Source: Acidobacteriota bacterium (GTDB lineage: Bacteria > Acidobacteriota > Terriglobia > Bryobacterales > Bryobacteraceae). Taken from it: 64,000 nucleotides of DNA. Both the position numbers and the translations under genes were made by a program. The notes below the pieces were generated by a model. That model searched no databases and was not told the origin of the DNA. It worked only from the letters and a program-made list of their open reading frames with translations. Where the stretch lies: assembly GCA_018268935.1 (NCBI GenBank), contig JAFDVS010000071.1, positions 94,885 to 158,884 of the forward strand. Reading direction: 5' to 3'. Below, in pieces: positions 59,257-64,000 of this stretch (its first letter is position 1; the number at the start of each line of letters is the position of its first letter).

Positions 59257-59970
59257 CTACGGCGATGCGTGGAGATGGCCAAAAATGTTGGCGGCCGGTA
59301 CGGTGATGAAATAAGCACCGCGGCATTCGCCGGACTTGAGCGTGAAGGAATGGGTGCGCTGTTTTTCCGGAAGATCTGCGAGGTTGATGGTGAGTTGGAA
59401 TTCGCCTGGTGGGATTCCGGTGAAGGCGTATTCTCCGTTAGTGTCAGTGGTGGTTTGCCATTGGCGTTCGCCGGATCTAAGAGTGATGGTGAGATTGGGT
59501 GCGGGGGCAGCGGCGCGGTATGGGATCACTAAGCCGAATGGGTTGGCCGTTGCGAAGCCAAAGACTTTGACCGGCCCATCTGTGCGGTTGAGATTCCGGA
59601 GGTTTTCGAAGTCCTCGGATGCGGACTCCAGGAACTGGGTGCGGGAGCAGGCTCCGGTGGTGAGTTGGCCTTTGTCGGAGATCCAGGCGTCGATGAGGTA
59701 ACGCCGATTGAGTTCGAAGGGGACGCCGCAGGAACTGGTGCTGGTGTGGATTACTGCTTCTTTGCCAGTGATGCCCTTAAATGCTTCGTCGATTTCGATG
59801 CGGACGCGAAGGAATTCGAACTCGCCGATGGTGTAACGGTGGATCTCTTTGACTTGGCCGGTGAAGGCGATTTCCGCGGACATGTTTTTCTCGCAGGGGG
59901 TCCGGGGACCGGGGTTACATAGGCAGGCTTGAGATGGCGTGGTGAGGAGGAGCGCCAGGAGGGGGAGCAT
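59257..59970 (-). pseudogene. Truncated paralogue of the TIMP-like/Cna protein
   Basis: 237 residues: signal peptide, mature start CLC, the TIMP-like domain (IAFTGQVKEI, SSCGVPFELNRRYLIDAW) and one Cna-like module (EYAFTGIPPGEFQLTI), then a stop after IFGHLHASP. In a different frame just downstream (about 59129-59270) the text GKRFRMRRLAMGSYILSS resembles the second module of the neighbour (DGSFRFDNIPMGAYQLSF). A deletion plus frameshift therefore probably removed the rest. The truncated product could still be secreted. Confidence 0.65.
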
Positions 59971-59988
59971 TTCTCTCCTTTGGTTAGC

Positions 59989-61548
59989 CTAGTTACGCGC
60001 CGGCCTGGAGGCCCGCGCCACGGCGCATTCGAAGTTGGCGGCGTCGTCGGGGTTGCCGGCGCCTTTGTATTTGGCGATTTGCGGGTAGGGGCACAAGGGG
60101 CGGGTGCGGGTGGTTTTGCCGTCGATGATGCGGGCGGCGGTGATGCGGTCCGGGGTTTTGTTTTGTTCGACCCATGCCATGACTTCGAGAAGGGGATCGA
60201 AGGTGCCCGCTCCGGGGCCGCCTCCACAGTGGAAGATGCCGGGTTGCATGAAGAGACGGAAGAAATCGGGGGTGCGGGGGCCGGTGATTTTGAGGACGCT
60301 TTCGTAGTATTCGACTCCCATCATTGCGTTTAATGACGGGTCGGCCCAACCGAAGTACATCAGCATCTTTCCGTTCCGTTTTTGGAAGGGGGTGAGATCG
60401 GGGTCGGTGGCGTCGAGGATGGGATGGATCCAGTCGAGTTGGGGGATGTGTTTGTTGGGATCGAAGTCGCGCAGTTCGATGGATTGCTCCTTGCGCGGGA
60501 AGGCCATGTGGCGGAAGAAGCTTTCGGCGAAGCCCCAGGCGATGGTTTTTTCGCCGTTTTCGCGGATGATCCATTGGTCCCAGCCGCTCTTGCCGTCGGC
60601 GCCTTTGACTTCGGCGCCGAGGGGCCAGCCGGGGAAGACTCGCTTGCCGTTGGAATAGATGTCGGCGTAGATTTTTTCGAGCGCTTTCACTTGGGATTCG
60701 GTGAAACAGGAAGATGTGTCCTGATTGGCGGGGCAGCGGGGCAGGTCGCGGGCGGGTTGGAAGGTGCAGAGGCGCGGGTCGTCGATGACTCCGTCTTTGA
60801 GGCCGTCGATGGCGTCGCAATTTTCGTAGATGCGATCGGAGAGGGTGGCGATTTTGGCGTAGGGGATGGGGGCTTCAAGCAGGGCTTGTTCGCGGCAGGC
60901 GAAGCCGGCCATGGTCATGGAGAAGTTGAGGACGGGGGCGCCGGCGACGATGCCGTCGTAGTCGTTGGGGAAGCGCTGGGCGAGGATGAGTCCCTGGCGT
61001 CCGCCGGTGGAGCAGCCCTGGTAGTAGGATTTTACGGGTTGCGAGCCGTAGTAGACGGCGGTGAGTTTCTTGCCGACTTCGGTGGTGAGGTGGAGGGAGC
61101 GATAGGCGTAGTCGTAGAGTTTCTGGCGATTGGTGGCGAAGGTGGCGAGGGGCTCGGTACGGGAATCGTGGCCGGTGTTGGTGACGGCGGCGGCGAATCC
61201 GCGGCGGAGAGCGATGGTGCGGAGGCGAAGGCGCTGGGGGGAATCGAGGGAGTCGCCGGCGTAGCCGCCACTGCCGGTGAGATGAAAGCGGCGGTTCCAT
61301 TGGGTGGGGAGGGCGAGCTCGAAGCGGATTTCGGGGAGGATCATCCCCATGACGCGGCAGAACTCGGGGGTTTCGGCGTCGGCGGGCGTGAGGATGGCGG
61401 ACTCGATGGTGAATTCGTAGGTGGTTTGGGCGATGAGGCTTTTGCAGGCGATGGCGGGTGAGGCTGGGGCGGCGTTGTTGGGTGGAGGGATGAAGTTGGC
61501 GGGGCCTTGGGCTTGGAGTGGGAGGGTGAGGAGGAAGAGGAGGTGCAT
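59989..61548 (-). CDS. Tannase/feruloyl esterase family protein
   Basis: 519 residues from the ATG opening MHLLFLLTLPLQAQ; the larger open frame upstream (to 62871) is not a gene. Alpha/beta hydrolase of the tannase family: GCSTGGRQG with nucleophile S180 and adjacent C179, a lid with paired cysteines, GWADPSLNAMMG carrying the acid and GIFHCGGGPG the catalytic His next to Cys (CS-D-HC motif). Hydrolyses aromatic acid esters of plant polysaccharides or tannins. The final ten residues VARASRPARN are encoded by an intergenic repeat. Confidence 0.9.
   Translation of the reverse strand: MHLLFLLTLPLQAQGPANFIPPPNNAAPASPAIACKSLIAQTTYEFTIESAILTPADAETPEFCRVMGMILPEIRFELALPTQWNRRFHLTGSGGYAGDSLDSPQRLRLRTIALRRGFAAAVTNTGHDSRTEPLATFATNRQKLYDYAYRSLHLTTEVGKKLTAVYYGSQPVKSYYQGCSTGGRQGLILAQRFPNDYDGIVAGAPVLNFSMTMAGFACREQALLEAPIPYAKIATLSDRIYENCDAIDGLKDGVIDDPRLCTFQPARDLPRCPANQDTSSCFTESQVKALEKIYADIYSNGKRVFPGWPLGAEVKGADGKSGWDQWIIRENGEKTIAWGFAESFFRHMAFPRKEQSIELRDFDPNKHIPQLDWIHPILDATDPDLTPFQKRNGKMLMYFGWADPSLNAMMGVEYYESVLKITGPRTPDFFRLFMQPGIFHCGGGPGAGTFDPLLEVMAWVEQNKTPDRITAARIIDGKTTRTRPLCPYPQIAKYKGAGNPDDAANFECAVARASRPARN
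59991..60021 (+). repeat. Intergenic palindromic repeat, type B copy 3
   Basis: 31 bp identical to 53911-53941. It overlaps the 3' end of the tannase-like gene and supplies its last codons and part of its stop. Confidence 0.85.
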
Positions 61549-61580
61549 AGGATGGAAGATTAGTTTGAATATAGCCTTTT

Positions 61581-61612
61581 TTAGCCGCCGGCCGGAGGCC
61601 CGCGTCACTGCG
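61581..61612 (+). repeat. Intergenic palindromic repeat, type A copy 2
   Basis: 32 bp, exact reverse complement of 14680-14711. It includes the TGA stop of the cyanophycinase-like gene at 61605-61607, again preceded by CGCAG as at the other copy. Confidence 0.85.
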
Positions 61613-62522
61613 CTTGCCGGAGTGTGCCGTTGTGGACTGCAAGTTTGTAACGTGTGGTGGCGCCGTTGGCGGGGATGCGTTGGACGGAGATGTTGGGGAT
61701 GGTGGCGGGTTGGCCGGGTTTGAGGTTGGGCTTGTTCTTGAGGGTGAGGAAGAAGGCGGCTTCGCTGCCTACGACGCGGAATTGGCCGTTGGGTTCGTAG
61801 AGCACGGCGGTGCGTTCGTCGATGGCAATGGCTTTGACGGTGGTGCAGGGGGATTCCTGGCGGATGCGGGCCATGAAGACGAGGAGGCGGCCCATGCGCT
61901 CGCGTTTGGAGAAATGGGAATCGGTAATGAGGCAGCGGAATTGGGGGAATTCGAGGAAATCGGCGTCGATATCGACTTTTTCGTCGTAGGGATTGGCAAG
62001 GGCGGTGGGGCTGGTGACGGTGTCGTGTTTGGCGGTGAAGGAGAATTGGCCGAGGACGGCGAGTCCGGCGCTGGTGCCGCCGATGGGAACGCCGCGTTGG
62101 GCGGCTTCGTGGATGAGGGTTTCGATGGGGGTGTCTTTCCAGTAGCGGAAGTAGTTCCACTGGTCGCCGCCGGCGAGGAAGATGGCGTCGGCTTGTTTGA
62201 GCTTGGCGTGGATGGTGGGGTCGTAGGAGGCTTGCTTGTCGCGGAAGAGGATGGTTTCGACGGAGTCGATGGGGGCGAGCTTCATGAGGTAGGGGTTGTA
62301 GCCGTCGGCGCCGGAGGCTCGGAGGACGACGATGTCGCCGTGGCCTGCTTTTTTGAGGAACCAGCGGAAGGCTTCGTCGACGTCGGTGCTGCCGCCGAGC
62401 ATGAGGAAGCCGGGTTGAGTGGGGACGTCGACGTTGGCGGGGTTGCCGGAGAGGAAGTACTGGTGGGTGGGTTGCTGCGCGGTGAGCGCGGTGATGAGGA
62501 TTGCGGTGAAGGTGATGATCAT
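61605..62522 (-). CDS. Cyanophycinase-like S51 peptidase, secreted
   Basis: 305 residues from the ATG that overlaps the upstream stop by 4 bp (ATGA); an ATG at 62528 is an alternative. Signal peptide IITFTAILITALTA. The S51 fold is shown by GGSTDVDEAFRWFL, IFLAGGDQWNYF, the nucleophile elbow GGTSAGLAVLG (Ser) and DSHFSKRERMGRL with the catalytic His. Cyanophycinases cleave multi-L-arginyl-poly-aspartate; the substrate here may instead be other isopeptides. Coupled to the sialidase-fold gene. Confidence 0.88.
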   Translation of the reverse strand: MIITFTAILITALTAQQPTHQYFLSGNPANVDVPTQPGFLMLGGSTDVDEAFRWFLKKAGHGDIVVLRASGADGYNPYLMKLAPIDSVETILFRDKQASYDPTIHAKLKQADAIFLAGGDQWNYFRYWKDTPIETLIHEAAQRGVPIGGTSAGLAVLGQFSFTAKHDTVTSPTALANPYDEKVDIDADFLEFPQFRCLITDSHFSKRERMGRLLVFMARIRQESPCTTVKAIAIDERTAVLYEPNGQFRVVGSEAAFFLTLKNKPNLKPGQPATIPNISVQRIPANGATTRYKLAVHNGTLRQAQ

Positions 62523-63712
62523 AACCATTGGACTCGGGCGACCCAGACGCTGCCGTTGCCGCCTTGTGGGGTGGGTTTGTAGCCGTGGCTGTACCAGAGG
62601 AATTCGGCGTCGGTGACCCAGGATTCGGAGGTTGAGATTTCGGCGGCTCCGAAGTTGCCGAGCAGGAGGCCGCGGTTGGGGATGAGGATTTTTTCGGTGG
62701 CGCGGAGGACGTGGAGTTTTTCGGGATCGATTTGAGCGATGTAGAGGGGGGCTCGGCCGCGGGCGAGTTTGCGGTTGTCGTCGCGGAGGGAGGTGTAGGC
62801 GAGGAAAAGGCCCTTGCTGTGGGTGACCCAGTGTTGCTGGGTGTTGACGCTGCCGAGGTCGGCGCCGTCATCGAAACGCCAGGGTTTCATGGGCTCGTAG
62901 GTGAGGCCATCGGGGCTGGTGGCGACGTAGGCGCGATCGTCGTGGCGGATGGTGAGGTAGTAGCGGTTGCGGTGGAAGGCGATGGAGGGCTCGGCGAGAC
63001 CGCGTTTGGTGTTGTCTTCGAGGAGCGTGCCGTGACGGACGTATTGCAGGCGCGTGCCGTCGAAGGTGCAGGCGAGGACGGTGACGGCCCAGTAGGGCGT
63101 GCCCACCTTCTGGTAGTAGACGGGGACGAGAAGGGAGCCGTCGGGCTTGGTGAGGAATTGCGAGCAGGAACTGCGGCAGTTGGCGAACATGGGCTGGTTG
63201 GGGAATTCGAGGGGGCTCCAGGGTTGCCAGTGATCGGTTTTAGGGTCGTAGGTGGCGTAAGCGGTGCCACCTTTGTTGATGTCGCCGCTGATGTGTTTGC
63301 CTTGGGCATTGTAGAAGGTTCGGCCGCCGATGGCGATCAACTTTCTGGTGTGGGGGTGCCAGCCGGGAGTGACGTCGTGGACGGAGGAGTGGAGTCCACC
63401 GGGCTCGGGCTGGGCGGCGAGATGCTTCACTTCGAAGGGACCTTTCCAGGTGACGCCGAGGTCGTCGGTGTACATGTACCAGAGGCCGGAGTAGTGGTCG
63501 TCGGCATCGAGGTGCTGGCAGAGGGTCATGACGACGCGGGGATGGCCGTTCTTGCCTGCTTTGGGGATGGCGGCGACGCGGGGGTGGAACCAGCAGAAAT
63601 CGGGGCCGGCGTGCTGGAGCGGGGTCTCCTGTCGGATGCGGAAGGGAAGGGGTGTGGCTGCGCGGGCGGAGAGGGCAAGGGGGAGGAGGAGGCGGGCTCG
63701 TGCGGAGATCAT
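62519..63712 (-). CDS. Secreted sialidase/BNR-fold protein
   Basis: 397 residues from the ATG opening MISARARLLLPLALSARA. Six-bladed-propeller pattern of sialidase superfamily proteins: WYMYTDDLGVTWKGP and RAYVATSPDGLTYEP are Asp-box-like, with repeated RKLIAIGG and RGLAEPSIAFHRNRYYLTIRHDD strands that include the central Glu and Arg. Whether it is a true glycosidase is open. First gene of a unit with the cyanophycinase-like and tannase-like genes. Confidence 0.78.
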   Translation of the reverse strand: MISARARLLLPLALSARAATPLPFRIRQETPLQHAGPDFCWFHPRVAAIPKAGKNGHPRVVMTLCQHLDADDHYSGLWYMYTDDLGVTWKGPFEVKHLAAQPEPGGLHSSVHDVTPGWHPHTRKLIAIGGRTFYNAQGKHISGDINKGGTAYATYDPKTDHWQPWSPLEFPNQPMFANCRSSCSQFLTKPDGSLLVPVYYQKVGTPYWAVTVLACTFDGTRLQYVRHGTLLEDNTKRGLAEPSIAFHRNRYYLTIRHDDRAYVATSPDGLTYEPMKPWRFDDGADLGSVNTQQHWVTHSKGLFLAYTSLRDDNRKLARGRAPLYIAQIDPEKLHVLRATEKILIPNRGLLLGNFGAAEISTSESWVTDAEFLWYSHGYKPTPQGGNGSVWVARVQWL

Positions 63713-64000
63713 GTCGCGTTGCACTTATTAGACTACATTTGGGACACCGATTCGGATGATACGAACCGATAGACGCCGATGGGGGGGTGTTGTGGGGTTA
63801 TTTCACCCAGGGGGTTGGGCCTGGGGGGCGGTGTGGCGAACGTATGTATATGTAAATGAATAATTTCAGTTCCTGTCGCGGGTTTGGTCTTTTGATTGCT
63901 TAGGAAACCTTACTGTCTAAACCGCAGTTACCTACCAAATCTTAGAACTCACGGAGCCTCGATGTTTTGCTATCAGTGTGACTGATAAAGTTCACATCAG
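63713..64000. other. Upstream region at window end
   Basis: 288 bases with no complete gene. A weak stem (CCCAGG...CCTGGG, 63806-63825) occurs in a G-rich stretch. At 63962 an ATG preceded by GGAG opens MFCYQCD and then a TGA; this equals the start of hybrid-cluster protein but is cut by the stop. Base composition from 63840 onward is less GC-rich than the genes. Confidence 0.35.

Noticed and set aside
59989..62871. A 960-codon open frame on the minus strand
   Set aside because: The tannase-like protein starts at 61548 with a signal peptide; the rest is a shadow of the cyanophycinase-like and sialidase-fold genes.
1..64000. CRISPR arrays, tRNA or rRNA genes
   Set aside because: No regularly spaced direct repeats and no cloverleaf or rRNA-like segments were noticed in the short spacers; a covariance search could still find a small RNA.

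Overview
The window looks like a chromosomal segment of an Acidobacteriota member, most likely Bryobacterales/Solibacteraceae. This is an inference from gene content: a 1,084-residue Oar-like TonB-dependent receptor with an N-terminal carboxypeptidase-regulatory domain, several NHL-repeat and PQQ-propeller secreted proteins, a protein with the Solibacter-type TIGR03437 C-terminal domain, and many Tat-exported Gfo/Idh, sulfatase, GMC and sugar-isomerase-like proteins. DNA is GC-rich and genes are tightly packed. No stretch over 300 bases lacks a gene. No rRNA, tRNA, CRISPR array or intact insertion sequence was seen.

Layout. 0-21 kb: mostly housekeeping and secreted enzymes. These are a partial GH29 fucosidase, an aldo/keto reductase, a pair of LTxxQ proteins, RmuC, a sugar isomerase, an alpha/alpha-barrel protein coupled to a GT2-GT4 fusion, lipoprotein MsrB, a class V aminotransferase, a cytochrome-PQQ dehydrogenase, an ABC-F ATPase, HupE-like, a zinc-ribbon coiled-coil protein, MurJ, an M20 peptidase and DinB. 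21.5-27 kb: a tightly coupled run (acyl-CoA ligase, PrmA-like methyltransferase, tartrate/isopropylmalate-type dehydrogenase, TIM-barrel isomerase, Gfo/Idh oxidoreductase). 27-35 kb: GMC oxidoreductase, secreted beta-helix protein, PQQ propeller with an EF-hand, GH88-like hydrolase, HTH/SEC-C protein. 35.5-38.8 kb: TonB receptor. 38.8-45.2 kb: an accessory patch with three toxin-antitoxin modules whose toxins all appear broken, a HEPN-domain protein, and a decayed mosaic copy of a neighbouring HEAT/Gfo locus around an intact Gfo-HEAT/sulfatase pair. 45.2-50.2 kb: a GH5-like protein that has lost both catalytic glutamates, an NHL/SLH surface protein, and a divergent DUF2834/MmyB-type regulator pair. 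50.2-52.5 kb: an unusual DUF4062 / periplasmic-binding-protein-fold fusion overlapping a SAM methyltransferase. 52.5-57 kb: NHL protein, FixH-like/beta-barrel protein and a DoxX-Tat-TIM barrel fusion. 57-64 kb: an intact VapBC, two TIMP-like/Cna-like secreted paralogues (one decayed), tannase-type esterase, cyanophycinase-like peptidase and a sialidase-fold protein.

Two signals cut across the gene map. Strand composition flips: the + strand is C-rich left of about 20 kb and G-rich right of about 23 kb, whichever strand the genes are on. A family of about 30-bp palindromic intergenic repeats (six copies found) sits on or next to stop codons, and in two cases supplies coding sequence.

The most promising candidates for undescribed biology are the DUF4062-PBP fusion with its methyltransferase, the HEPN protein in the broken toxin-antitoxin patch, the catalytically dead GH5 fusion, and the DoxX/internal-Tat/TIM-barrel fusion.
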